64,000 nt of DNA from Cardiocondyla obscurior (lineage: Eukaryota > Arthropoda > Insecta > Hymenoptera > Formicidae): the NCBI RefSeq assembly GCF_019399895.1, contig NC_091866.1, positions 3,269,501 to 3,333,500 of the forward strand, given 5' to 3'. Position 1 is the stretch's first letter, and each line of letters starts with the position of its first letter. The position numbers and the translations under genes are program-made. Shown piece after piece: positions 23,829-35,473 of the stretch. The notes below the pieces were generated by a model. That model searched no databases. It was not told where the DNA came from and worked only from the letters and a program-made list of their open reading frames with translations.

Positions 23829-24567
23829 GTTTGCGCTAATTGTATAAGCGACACCCGGCCGACCGGTTGCCGGAAGGTGCAGTATGTCGTTCCCGCGCTT
23901 GCATTGTATATTTTATATAAAACTCGCAGACTCCGCGTCGCAAAAGCCATACTTCGATCATATCACGGGCTCCTTTTTCCGGGGCAAAATTTTACTCCTG
24001 CATCTTCCGGCGTGTATCACCGCGCAACCGATAACTCCGCGCATCCATCTTCTCGATCGAAGATAAATCACTTTTCGAGAATACAGCCTAAATAAAATCA
24101 CGGCACAAATTCTCAAATACTACGAGAAGAAAAACGAAAGCAGGATCTTTCAGAAATTTCGACACGTATGATTTTTGTTCTGTCGTTTTCCTTACAATTA
24201 TATTAAATTATACGATCGGGCAAAATAGAGTGAAAATTCACGAATTTTCAATCAAATTAATCTTTTAGGAATAAATCAATGTTTCTAGTTTCATTGGCAA
24301 GTCGTTAGTATTTAGATTAGATAGAAATTAATGAGAATAGATCGAAGGAAAGCTGCCGAGAAGTTTCCCGCTTTCCCGCGTTTGATTCAAAGCGGCAAAT
24401 TTTCGCTGGACGGCGGACCAATGAGAGGCCGGCAAAGTGACGCTATGCTTGAGAAGTTTTGACGCCATGTTCTTACTTTCGAACGGATTCAGCGATCGTC
24501 AGTGATTTTCTGGAGCGGATCGATCGTCGCAGTTTTCGTGAACAAAAATCTTTTGGAGGAGCTACGG
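23829..24567. promoter_or_regulatory. Region between TIM50 and the 24.5-26 kb repeat array
   Basis: Mixed composition. About 24350-24560 is GC-richer and could be a promoter for a plus-strand transcript through the array. I see no convincing coding exon. Confidence 0.35.
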
Positions 24568-24938
24568 ATGGACCAGGATGTAGGTACGTGGGTTCTGATT
24601 CAAGATACGCTGCAGTAGCTCGCCGATGCTGCAGATGTAGAGCGATTCGCCGCGGGATTGTGAGACCCGGCGGTTATGCCGGAAACCGAGGCATCTTCCC
24701 TCGATCGAGATGCTCAGGTAAGACTTTCTTTTCGCGGATTAATCGATTATTTTGTCAATCTGAACCTCACGCATTTATTCTGTTTTGCAGGAGGAAGTTT
24801 GCCAGCGAGATTTGAGGTCGAGAAGGTGGAGAAAAGAGCAAAAGAGAACGATCGACGGGGGAGGAGGGGGGGAGCGAAACGGAGCTTCCAAAGTACAGTC
24901 GTTTCGATATATTTAACTGCTACAGCAAGTATTTTTAC
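24568..24938 (+). pseudogene. Broken coding-like frame at the head of the tandem array
   Basis: Reading from ATG 24568, a protein-like frame (MDQDVGTWVLIQDTLQ, LADAADVERFAAGL, then a 24676 ATG and PETEASSLDRDAQ) runs 50 codons to a good donor at 24717|GTAAGA. It is interrupted by TAG at 24616-24618 and TGA at 24661-24663. The acceptor TTTTGCAG then opens a second exon at 24791 in phase 0 (EEVCQRDLRSRRW...), which meets TAA before a donor-like site at 24938. All three stops differ from CAG, CGA or CAA by one C-to-T change; copy 2 of the array has CAA where copy 1 has TAA. Starting instead at ATG 24676 gives a short ORF without the first two stops. I recognise no family. Decay of a coding exon is the simplest reading. 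Confidence 0.45.
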
Positions 24939-25835
24939 GTATGTATTAATTAAGACTGTCGAAAGGATCAATTATTGCGATATATTGTTAATACGAGAGT
25001 GATCGAGATAGCGTATTGTCCCTCGATCGGGATGCTCATGTTAGACTTTCTTTTCGCAGATTAATCGATTATTTTGTCAATCTAGATCTCATGCATTTAT
25101 TCTGTTTCGCAGGAGGAAGTTTGCCAGCGAGATCTGAGATCGAGAAGGTGGAGAGAAGAGCAAAAGAGAACGATCGGCGGGGGAGGAGGGGAGGAGCGAA
25201 ACGGAGCTTCCAAAGTACAGTCGTTTCAATATATTCAACCGCTGCAGCAAGTATTTTTACGTAAGTATCAATTAAGACTGTCGAAAGGATCAATTATTGC
25301 GATATATTGTTAATACGGGAGTGATCGAGATAGCGTACTGTTCCTCAATCGGGATGCTCATGTTAGACTTTCTTTTCGCAGATTAATCGATTATTTTGTC
25401 AATCTAGATCTCATGCATTTATTCTATTTCGCAGGAGGAAGTTTGCTAGCGAGGTCTGAGGTCGAAAAGATAGAGAGAAGCGCAAGAGAGAAAAAGAGAA
25501 AAAGGAAAGTGAAACGAAGCTCCAGAAGTAGCAGAAGCAGCCTTCAGAAATATCCAATTGCTGCAGTAATACTTTTGAGTGACTGCAAGTTAATCTGTTG
25601 CAAGGATTCATTATTGTGACATATTGTTAACGCGAGAATGATCGAGGTAACTTATTGTCCCTCGATCGGGATTGTTATTTAAGTTATATTAAAGACTTCC
25701 TTTGTGCGCATTAATTACAAGTTATTTTATCTTTCTAGAACGCACATCTTTACTCCGTGTGACAGAAGGAGTTCTATCAGCGAGGTTTGGAGTCGAAAAA
25801 CAGAGAGGAGAGCGAAAGAGACAGTGAGAGAAAAA
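24699..25835 (+). repeat. Four-copy tandem repeat, unit ~320 bp, exon/intron-like
   Basis: Units begin at the CCTCGATCG.GAT motif at 24699, 25021, 25343 and 25660 (spacings 322, 322 and 317). Each of the first three holds: a small exon-like start; a ~73 bp stretch with a donor-like beginning (GTAAGA in copy 1, GTTAGA in copies 2 and 3); a T-rich tract and GCAG acceptor; a ~148 bp exon-like block starting GAGGAAGTTTGC; and in copies 1 and 2 a strong donor (GTATGT or GTAAGT). Copy 2 (25113-25260) is open throughout this block; copy 1 has TAA; copy 3 has TAG codons in the same frame; copy 4 is much diverged. The array looks like a tandem exon duplication in decay, or a repeat that carries splice-like sites. 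Confidence 0.75.
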
Positions 25836-26000
25836 CAACGAGGGAGACAACGAGGGAGACAACGAACGAGACAGCGAGGGAGACAGCGAGGGAGACAACG
25901 AGGGAGACAACGAGCGAGACAACGAGCGAGACAGCGAGCGAGACAGCGAGCGAGACAGCGAGCGAGACAACGAGCGAGACAACGAACGAGACAACGAAGG
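25836..26000 (+). repeat. 12-bp minisatellite (CARCGAgsGAGA)n
   Basis: About 13.75 copies of a 12-mer, CAACGAGGGAGA and variants CAGCGAGCGAGA and CAACGAACGAGA. Because the period is divisible by three and the unit lacks stops, frames on both strands stay open (Arg/Gln, Glu/Thr and Ser/Leu/Val repeats). These are artefacts of the repeat, not evidence of protein. Confidence 0.9.
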
Positions 26001-26972
26001 TACTTCTAGTAATACAGCCCGATATGTTCATCCGTTGCGGTAAGTTTTTACATCATTATCAATTAAATCTATTAAAAAGATCTGTTAGTGTGGTATTGTA
26101 CATTTTGGGTTAATTTCGTTAACGCTGCACGAGTAGAAACATGCACACGATTTGTTTTATAAAATACAATTTTCGGGAGTATTTACTTAACACATGTATC
26201 GCGCGACGTTTTTTTTATGCGTGTCCAGTGTCTCTGTTCCTAGTAAATAGACGGTGAGAAACGGACAGTGAGCGTTGACAACGAAATCGGCCCAAAACAT
26301 TGTAACTGAATCTCGGCTTTGATATAAAATACTGAAAGTTATTTAAACCAAATGATTTAAATGACACAATCTGCACAGACATAATCTGAGGCAGAAACTC
26401 TAATTATATTTTCTTCTTACGTCGTGATATAATTTTCACGGGTTTTATAAATGAATTCTTATCTAGACTTCAAAATTATGCACACATACGAGTAGCAAAT
26501 ACAGTAATGTAAAATGCGAAATATAAAAGGTAGGGTTGCAAACGTGTTTTTCGCGTAGCGTGAGATATATAGCCGTCTCGGTTTTGTTAGCGGAGAAAAT
26601 AGACGTACTTGATTCCCCTATAACTAATGAACATTTTTCATTGTTTTTCGTAATTTTTGTTCCCCGGTCGAGCTTTGTTTTCCCGGCTCCTCGGATTTGT
26701 CATTCCCATTTTTAGCGTTCTCCGGATTTTTCTTCCCGCGGTATCTTTTTACCGCCGTGGCCACAGATACGAAATGGTCAAATGCGCGGCATTATTCACA
26801 CTAATTAAACAAGAAAACGCCACTAGCCATTAGAGTTTTCTCTGAAGACGAGAAATATTCATGTAGATATTCCCTGTTCGGTGAGGAAGATTAAATTCTT
26901 TCGTGCGTATAACTTTTCTAAATTGTAGCAATAAATTGCATGCATTAAAAATTTTTTTTTTATATTGTTCAG
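26001..26972. other. Intergenic, no supported gene
   Basis: AT-rich DNA with scattered GC patches. A splice-donor-like site follows the minisatellite (CGAAGGTACTTC near 26000), but no exon can be supported. Confidence 0.5.
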
Positions 26973-27095
26973 GCGCGATCCGAAAGCAAAATACGCGACG
27001 CGCATCGTCGGACAAACGCATCCGTGCTCGCTCCCTTTTTGCGGCTTGCGCGCGCCCGCGTGCGAATGTTCTCGTCCAACCGGCTAAAATATCTC
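26973..27095 (+). repeat. Dispersed duplication, copy 1
   Basis: GCGCGATCCGAAAGCAAAAT and the following ~75 bp recur at 30517 in the same orientation with only a few changes (e.g. CATCCGTG versus CATTCGTG); similarity fades through a looser block ending in GGCTAAAATAT or GGTTAAAATAT. The repeat contains a CpG-rich core. It is 3.5 kb from its partner and lies in no gene I can support. Confidence 0.7.
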
Positions 27096-30000
27096 GCATA
27101 TTTTTGTTGGGAATTAATCCGGCCCGTAATACCGGCCAGCGGGCGCGCACTGAAAATTCTCTCGACAAACAACCCTCCCGTCGTCCTATCTTTGTCCCTC
27201 TCACCCCCATAAACGTTGAAGGGCGCGCACCGTGGTTGCACGTGTCTGCAATTTCGTGTGTCCGTGTCTTGGCGAAGGTGGCTGTACGGTGATATACGCG
27301 GTGCGTCAAGAAAAAATATTAATTAATATTCAGCCACCTTATTCTAGCAGATAGCGTTATCTTTGCGACAATACAGATACAGATACCTATACCAATCGTA
27401 CGTGCATGAGTGAGAATTAATTTTAGCTTCTCGTGGTTATATCTAAAGAGCCAGAAATTAATTGTGACTAAATTTAAAACGAATTAAAAATCGTATGGAT
27501 TATTTCATGGGGTTAAATTTTGCACGTAAGAATCTAATTCCCAAGCATTCCTGATTTAACGACATTGAACAAACCAGAGCTCCATTAAACTTAGAAATAA
27601 AATTTAATCAAAAAGTAGTCGCGCTGATGGGTGAAACGTTTTCCACGTCACCTTATATAAGTCTGTAGTCTCTGCAAATGTATCTGGCGCCGTTCGTATA
27701 CATCTCGTCTGTGTGTTCGACAACCGGCACGACTGTCTGGAATCGCTTGTGAGAGCGGGAAAACGCGAGAGCCAGCGAAATGGTCAACCGTAACCCTCCC
27801 CCCGACCCAAACTGCTCGTGCCCTTTCTACCCCTTTGCAAACCCCCGCGGACACATATTCGCCACCCGGAATTCCTCAAGTTTACCGAGGGACAGAAATT
27901 AGTTGGAGCTACGTAATTGCTAGAATGTATGCGTTCGCCCGTTAACGTTATGGCACCTCTCATTACCGTTCTAACGGCAGCTGACACGAGCTTCCACCCT
28001 TCCCCTCCCCCACGTGCGCCATTCACAAAAAAAGAAAAGGGTCAAACGTCATTCTGACGGAACGAGGACCCGGTGCGATAAAGTGCTAAGTTCCCCCCCA
28101 CGGTATTTTACCTCTCTAAGTATATCGTGTAATTTAGATGCTTATTATACGCAGATGTATAAGTGTGATATTACGTAGACTAAGTATGTGTATGTGTATC
28201 ACATACATATATCCTTGCGCCCGGTTCTTTCACTCTTTGCAGTTCTTTTTTTTAATACTTTTTTATCACTCTTGAAATCCGTGACGTATACAGAGGATTT
28301 TCAATTCACCCGATTACTTGCTCTCGACCCATAAATAGTCGAAGTCTCGTTGAACGCAATTTAATCAAGTTCGGCAAGTTCGCCGACGATGTAGCGGTTG
28401 TCGGGGTCAGTGCATGCATTCTATACTAGCCAGGGGAATTTTGTGGACCTCGCATGGTCACCTACTGTAATATTAATGGCCCGAGTATGAAATTTGCTTA
28501 ATCATGACTAACGGGATGACCCAATGGAATCACAATAGGTTCGCCGCCGTTCGCCTGTCGCGTCAATTTCGAATAATAATCGCTGCGGACCTCGTATAAA
28601 GAGACATTTTTCTAAAAAAAATAGAGAAAAAAGAAAAAAAAAGGTATAATTTAAAGATTAAATCTTTACAGAATCACATTGATTGTGATTTCATGCCTCA
28701 TTCAGGAAAGTTGCAAAACTTAATAAAGAATGCTAAGAACGATTTAATAGAAATAGAAAGTTAATCAAATTTCAAAGTGAAATCTCACTCGCTAACTTAC
28801 TTTCGTCCACCTCAACTTATTCAACTTTCTTGATTCGTAAGAACTGCTTTTACATCCAATCAGTCTATTTACCTTGGGACGAAAAATTTAAATTTAATTA
28901 TTAACCACGATTTTTTATTTGATCATTAAGCATTTAGCATTTTTAAATTCACAAATAAAAATTGAATATAATTAACAATATTTTCTGAAAAATACTTTGT
29001 TGCCGATTTTTGTATGATTATTTACTTGTCACTTCATGAGTTTCATTGAAAAAGTTGTACCGTTTTCAAAAGCCATATAATCCGCGATAAAACTGCAGCA
29101 TTAAACGAAAACTTTCTTAATATAAAGTAAAGCCGATTAATGCGCTTCTCTGACTTTAATAAGAAACTTCACATGTGGTATTTCGTTTTTGTCCAGAAAG
29201 ACAACTATGTCATTTCGCACGAAAATTGTATAAAAACCAATGCAAGTAGAACACACGGTATAACAAAATAACATTCTTGCAGAATAGAATTATATTTTAA
29301 TATTGGTATAAAAATTTGAATAAAAAATTATTTAATAAAGCCTAACGTAATCTTAAAATTCTGCACAATATAAACGTGCATTGTATTTGATTTTATTTTC
29401 TTTCTTTTTTTTTCTTTCTTACCTTCTTAAATTTGTCATATTTAATTCCGTGGGAACAATTTATACATAATAACAATTCTATCTGTCCAGCAAAAATAAA
29501 AATGTAAGAAAATTGACTTTGTCAGCTCAAACTCGAATCCCATAACTCATGAACGAAATGGAAATAGGCGACGTGAATAGATCGCGTCGGGTTTGTGAAT
29601 GACCTGACTATTTTCGGCGCGGAAAGGAATTTCGTTCAGGAATCTTTTCGATGCGCGAGGCAATGTACAGAGTGCGAGTAGCCTGAGCAAAAAAAAAAAA
29701 AAAAACCCGCAAGCTCGTTTAGTACGTCGCCGGTGCGTCTGTTCATTTACATAGCTCGGTGCATTTATAGATCATTACACCGCGCTACGTAGCTATTAGC
29801 TCATATTTTTCACGTTACTCGCCGCGTTGAATTACGATGGGTTTATTTGAGCGACTTCCTGTATAAAGCTTATAAATATCACGGCAGACAGCGTTGTCTA
29901 CCAGTTTTCTAGCTGTATTTATTTTCCTTGCTGGCTAATTTACTTCTGTGACGATTCTATTTGCGCGAGCTAGCTCATTAAGCACCTTTTACGAATAAAG

Positions 30001-30516
30001 TAGTATAAAACTGAAAGTTACAATCTTTAACGTGATATTTAAACAATGTAATATCCTCATTATTTCATATTAATTTGTAGCCATCTTCATTACTTTTCTA
30101 TTAAAAAAAAAAAGAAACTTTTAACTTCAACTTGAATCACGTAAAGACGATTTCGTGTTATTTCTCATTTTAATTTCGCTTGTATGAAAAATTGCTTCGA
30201 CCCTATTTTTCTTCTTTCATATTTTTTCCCAAGTGTGTTTTCCGTGTCGAAAGAGAGAAAAAAAAAATTTTGCTGCCGCGTACCTCTAATTAGAAACAAC
30301 GTTCACATTCATTTCCGAACCGGTGCGGGATTTGCTTGCCGCGCGCAATGTACGTACATACAACTACTCTGAACCGGAAACGATTAATCGCGATCAGCCG
30401 CCGCTCAGCTGCCAGTGAACGCATTGACGCGATTAGAGGAGCCGCGGTGTCGAGGTGCAAACAAAGCGTGCGTTTTCCGCTGTCTCTGACTATTCATTGC
30501 GGCAGATATTTGGCTC
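27096..30516. other. Gene-poor DNA between the two duplication copies
   Basis: The stretch has CpG-rich patches (27.65-28.1 kb), TATATAAG near 27652, an A run near 29691 and long AT-rich stretches. No ORF has coding character plus splice sites. A region around 28.3-28.6 kb is compositionally balanced and could be conserved non-coding DNA (guess). Confidence 0.4.
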
Positions 30517-30640
30517 GCGCGATCCGAAAGCAAAATACGCGACGCGCATCGTCGGACAAACGCATTCGTGCTCGTTCCCTTTTTGCGACTTGCAGCGCGC
30601 GCACGTGCGAATAGTTCTTGTTTCAATTGGTTAAAATATG
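30517..30640 (+). repeat. Dispersed duplication, copy 2
   Basis: The partner of 26973-27095. The first ~80 bp is nearly identical; the tail (AATAGTTCTTGTTTCAATTGGTTAAAATAT) is recognisably related but diverged. The sequences on either side are unrelated, which fits a small transposed or gene-converted segment. Confidence 0.7.
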
Positions 30641-33600
30641 TAGGAAATCTGGGCCGAGGAAAATAGAGCCGTGTCGTTGTAGAGTAGTTTACGATCGGGA
30701 CAATAAAAGGCGAATTGGAGTTAGCAGTGGGTGGCTGGGTGCCCCGGGCTCGAGATCGACTGGGATTAAGAACCTCGTGCCGATTAGGAAAAGTCGAACT
30801 TGCGCTTTCATGGGTGAGAGACACTCCGGATGTGTCTACGGTCTTACAAATATAAATATCCTTATCGCAAATAATCTTGCCATATATAAAAAAAAAAAAA
30901 ATATATCGATTACATTGCAATTTCTACCGTTTTTTCCATATCTATTTTTAGTTCTTAAATACAGCATTTTAACGATGAGAAATTACAATTTGAAAAGTAC
31001 TCCCGTTATCAGTATCTCTGTACAATTTTTTTAAGAGATACGCTTTTGTGCGACTTTACCCCGTTGTTTACCCTTAGGATTACAAGCAGGTACATAAACA
31101 AGTAAACCGACAAGATATCTCGCGGTTGCAGTCACAGATGCAGTCGCGGCTCGCACGCTACTAGGTATATTTATGTCGCTCGCAACGTCGGTTTTTCACG
31201 CGACGTGAATTAGCCGCGTATCTCACGCAGCCGCTTTTAGCCTCCGCCGCCGATCGGCAGATTATCAGATCGCGCCCGATAAAAGGGTCCCGTCGCGCCG
31301 CGTGTACATACACGTACATATATCCGTATGGTACATTTGTTCTCTCGCGTAATGGAATTATCGTACATACCGTTGGCACACGCGATACTTCGATTATGCC
31401 GAATGGGACCTTTCGCGGCCACCAAGCCCACGTGGATAATTCGAGCTTAATCGCTACTGCGAAATTGCTGCATTCGAGAAAAAAAAAAAAAAGAAAGAAA
31501 AAAAAAAGAAAATTTGTTCTTCGCATCGAGAATCGAAAGTTTATTATTAACTCGAACACGGTCGCGTGCAAAGGTATCTTCCCACAATTAAAAAGCTGTG
31601 AAAGAGTAGGACTTTAAAACCAAACCTTTGACGTGAATAAAATTGCGAAACGAAAATAACGAGGGATTTTGTGGAAAGTTAAGTAGAACATTAAAAATAT
31701 CTAAAATATGAAATGAATGAGGGAATACATTTGATAAACATAATTTATCCGCGTTGACTTATTTATCGAAATTCAATTTCGAAATTCATTCATTATTCAT
31801 TTGCGTAAAATATGCATAATCCGTAAAACCATTCGCGGAATTGTAATTAGTACGGGCCACGACCGACCGAGCTGCTTTTATTTATTTAAAAAAATACGGA
31901 TTGCACTGCTTCCAAGTCGTATCGGGTATTATTTAGACGTAATTCCGCGATTCAATTAATGGAATATATTTACGGCGGGACCGTAATCCTTTGGAGACGA
32001 TTCCTCTCTGCCGACTTTCAGCTAAACAGCGTCACTATGCAAAGCTCCTAATTAGTCTACCAATCTGTACGCTTAACTATATGACTATGCAAATTTGGCT
32101 ATCCGACCTATTACGCGATTCTATGCATATGCGCTATCGAGAGTACGAAACGGGATTGCGTTTAATGTAGGCTGTAAATGCCGTTTATGACTAAACATTT
32201 CGTCTTTGTTGACATATGCCGTTAACATGTCTTACATAATAGTGCACGTGAAGAATTAGTAAAGGTTCAACAATTAAAATACTTGTGATTCAATGCTATT
32301 TTGTTAATGCCGTAAATTCTATTTTTTTATATAAATATCTTAGCAGGATTATATTTTTAAAATAATCTCTTTTTAATTTAAAAAGTCTCTGCTTATAAAA
32401 AAAAATTCTATTTACGCGTTGAGTGCTACGTGCATTTTTGCAAACTCGATGACACATTTGGGGGCTTTGCGATCGATGAACGATGTGTGTATGCGGAAAG
32501 TTGCAATACTAAAAAAGAAAAAAAGAGAAAAAAAAATGGGAAAGAAAGGCAAAAGCTGGTGGAGGTTGGTAATCAGTCGCGCGGACGTAATCACGGCGAA
32601 GACAATAGCAGCAAGGGCCGCCGATATTCGTGATAGCGTCAGACCCTACGTAGAATAACTTTCCGGGTGCGCGCGTATCGATGCGAATTCACGCGAGACT
32701 TACGCGCGGCGGACAGAAATATGAAAGCGCCCAGCTTTTGTGCGCGGTTTCGGCTTTAAACAGCGCGACGCTGGCGACGGAATGAATTTCGCGTCCGGAA
32801 CGCGTCGCCCGGTTATTGTCCGCTTGAAACCAAACGCCGACGAGCGCCCGGCCGTCGTCGTTCTTGAATGAACGACGAGATCGTTGCGGCCGACGCAGCT
32901 GTGACAGAGGGTGCGTGCGTTGCAGATACGTGCCGAAGCTGATTTTTATTACTGTACGCTTTTGTCATCTCGACGGGACGCGATAGTCGAGGTCGGCCGC
33001 GGCGAAACGCGGTTGTCACTTTGTAAAATGTTAGAAACGTTTTCGCGCGATTGCGGCCGCGAGTCTGAAGCGGCACGTTGAGCGTACGGTGCTCGTAAAT
33101 GTTACTCGATATCGCGCGAACTTGTTTGAAATATATTTTCCAACGACATAAATATCGTGAATATTTTTTTAGATCGTTTTATCATCGTATCTTATTTCTA
33201 ACTCGCCAAGTATATTTCGGTTTAAAAGAATTTTTTTATTTTTTATATATATTTTTATACGTACTGTTTTTGGAAAAAATCGTATAAAAGTTTTCTACCC
33301 CGTTGCGGTAATTCGAGGGGCGCAAGTGAAGATGTAGCGCATATAACTGAAGTGACGCCCCGTGTTTCAAATACAACGAGATCCCATAACTTACGCCGTA
33401 TTTCTGCCGGTAATGCACCGTGTCGTTGTGCACAAGTTGTGTCCCGGCTGACGACAAACACACAGCCGCAACTCGCTTAAATGGAAAGAGTCCCGTGTCG
33501 AAACATTTGGACCGGGGCTTACCGCGCCGCGCGTACAATGCCATTGATTAATGAGCGACATTAAGCACGACGCGCGCTGCCCGCTAAGAATTTAATATGG

Positions 33601-34194
33601 ACTGTCAGTGCCCTGCTGTCTCGGCATGCATTACTTGCATATTAAGTTCGTCTAGCGGGAGGCACGCAATTTCGAGACGAACGACTTCGCGAAGAGATTT
33701 ATGTCCCGCCATTTAAATCCACGTTCGATCGATCGTTCGACAACGTAGCTTCTTCCTGGGGAACGTCTCTCCTTTACGACAGCGAGAATCCAACGTGTAT
33801 CTCCCGTTTATGCCTCCATCGGTTTGTCAACCTTATATCGCGTTATTATTTTATTTTAAGTCCCCAGATTGTCATATTGATTGATATTATATTTAAAAAA
33901 TTGGTGTTAAGTATAAAATCGCTTTTATCTTGAAATATTGTTGCCTTTTTTCCGCGACGCTAATTATCATCTGGTAAGAAGGTTTTGAGGTGTGATAGGA
34001 TTTTTTTTAATCAGTATTTAAAATTAATAATTTAATAGTTAACGAATATTAAATGTTTTAATTAAATTTTTTTTTTAATTTTATTTACATGAGTATTCGC
34101 GAATGTACCGATCTTTCCTATCAACTTCAACCGTTTCTGGAAAGGTGGCGGTATATGCACCTTTTAAGCTTTTTTTTTAATTTAACTAGAAGAA
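30641..34194. other. Gene-poor DNA
   Basis: CpG-rich patches (31.15-31.45 and 32.65-33.1 kb) alternate with AT-rich DNA and A/T homopolymers (30887, 31481, 32510). Numerous TAATTA-type motifs are present, as expected at this base composition. No supported exon. Confidence 0.4.
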
Positions 34195-34573
34195 ATTATA
34201 CACGCGCTACGCGCTATTTTTTAAGAGACCCTAACTACAAACTACGAAAAAAAATCATGCAACTTACCAATCTGCATCAGCGGAGTTGTAGATTTCTGCC
34301 GGTGACTGTAACATAAAATAAAACATTAATGTAGACATGTTAAATTAAAAAAAAAATTGATTGTAAAGATAAATCTTTATTTTTATAAAGATTTTATTAA
34401 AAAAAAATTTATATTTACCTAAAAGTTGCTCCGCCGATGCATGATGCCCTTCCTGAGCCTGCTCCTCCTCTCAGATGGGACGTGACGAGCCATCCTTCCG
34501 CGCACAAGACACTCGCGAACGCGACCGGGTTAATTACTATCGCGAAAATTAATTAACACTTTCGCGCGTTATT
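34195..34573 (-). ncRNA. Spliced dispersed module, copy M1
   Basis: Read on the minus strand: a conserved upstream block (AACGCGCGAAAG...CCCGGTCGCG, 34573 to ~34499); core exon A ending in GCAACTTTTAG at 34419 with donor GTAAAT; a 113 bp intron; acceptor TATGTTACAG; exon B 34268-34305 (38 nt); and donor GTAAGTT. About 70 bp beyond exon B is also shared with copy M3. The core contains the stem GCTC-AGGAA-GGGC (34446-34458). One frame is open through A and B (core LRGGAGSGRASCIGGATF), so a coding role is possible. No ATG in a good position is evident. It is the end-to-end neighbour of M2. Confidence 0.5.
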
Positions 34574-34621
34574 TTTCGACACTGCTGTAAAAAGAAAATC
34601 CTGAAAAAGAAAACAAGTTAC

Positions 34622-35031
34622 TGACTTACCAATCTGCATGAGCGTCAGCGGAGTTGTAGAATTCTGCCGGTGGCTGTAACATAAAAAGGAAAATATTAAT
34701 GTAGACATGCTAATTAGTTCATAGGTTTAACAAAAAAAAAAGTAAACGTTTTTTTTTATTTAATTTAAAAAATTGATAATTACCTAAAAGTTGCTCCGCC
34801 GATGCATGATGCCCCCCGGGCCGGCTCCTCCTCTCAGATGGGACGTGACGAGCCATCCTTCCGCGTACTAGACACTCGCGAACGCACTCCCGTAAAAAGA
34901 TAATCGTAAAAAAACGCCCGAAAACTAGCGGCACTCCCGAAACGACCGACGAACCGACTGCGGTTCGTATAATTATTAATATCGGCGGTGACGACACTTT
35001 CGTTGATGGCGGTAGATGCAGCTGCGTCGAT
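34622..35031 (-). ncRNA. Spliced dispersed module, copy M2
   Basis: Minus strand: acceptor TTTGTTACAG before 35031, a 248 nt exon A (34784-35031) with donor GTAATT, a 110 bp intron, acceptor TATGTTACAG, exon B 34630-34673 (44 nt) and donor GTAAGTC. Exon A includes an 8-bp stem ACGAACCG-CAGT-CGGTTCGT (34949-34968 on the plus strand) and the core GGCCC...GGGC stem. Compared with M1 the core lacks two bases, which breaks the LRGG reading frame, and exon B carries six more bases. The part just after the first acceptor may be exon B of an upstream unit fused to this exon A, as in P2/P3. Confidence 0.5.
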
Positions 35032-35358
35032 CTGTAACAAAAATATATATATAACTTAATAAGCGGCAACAAAGGTTAGCAGAAAATATATTTTTGAACT
35101 AACATTTTATTGTGCATTTGTGAAAAATGAATGTGAATCATATATCAAAAATGTCTCGACGCAAAATAAAAGAAAGCGTCATAACTATCCGAAGACATCA
35201 TCACACGAAGAATGTTCGTGAGAACGTTCAGCTGCCGCGATAAGAGCGAATGAATTTTTTCATTAAAATTAGTTTTTAATTAATTTGCGAATTCTCTCAG
35301 CTCGATATCAAGCGACAAAAATTTTATGGGAAAAATCGAGAATGCACGATCAATATGA

Positions 35359-35473
35359 TCACATAATAGAATTTTTTTTAAAGTACAATTTCATACATTA
35401 AATTTAATAAAAATAATTTTCAAAAACATTTATTAAAATAATGTTAACATAATAGTTCTTCACTATTATGTGA
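35359..35473. repeat. Inverted repeat with 11-bp ends
   Basis: TCACATAATAG (35359) and CTATTATGTGA (ending 35473) are exact inverses ~93 bp apart, and the interior is AT-rich without an ORF. A further ACATAATAG just inside the right end can also pair locally. It may be a degenerate MITE; no target-site duplication is evident. Confidence 0.35.

Noticed and set aside
24699..26000. Tandem repeats considered as a CRISPR array
   Set aside because: Units are ~320 bp with diverged copies followed by a 12-bp minisatellite, there is no repeat-spacer pattern, and the genome is eukaryotic.
25704..26113. Open frames of 84-108 codons on both strands (Arg/Gln, Glu/Thr, Ser/Leu repeats)
   Set aside because: They follow from a 12-bp minisatellite without stop codons; no start, splice or domain evidence.
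30405..30920. 171-codon minus-strand open frame
   Set aside because: Overlaps the 30517 duplication and an A-run; residues look like translated noncoding DNA and are not shared with the copy at 26973 beyond the duplicated block.
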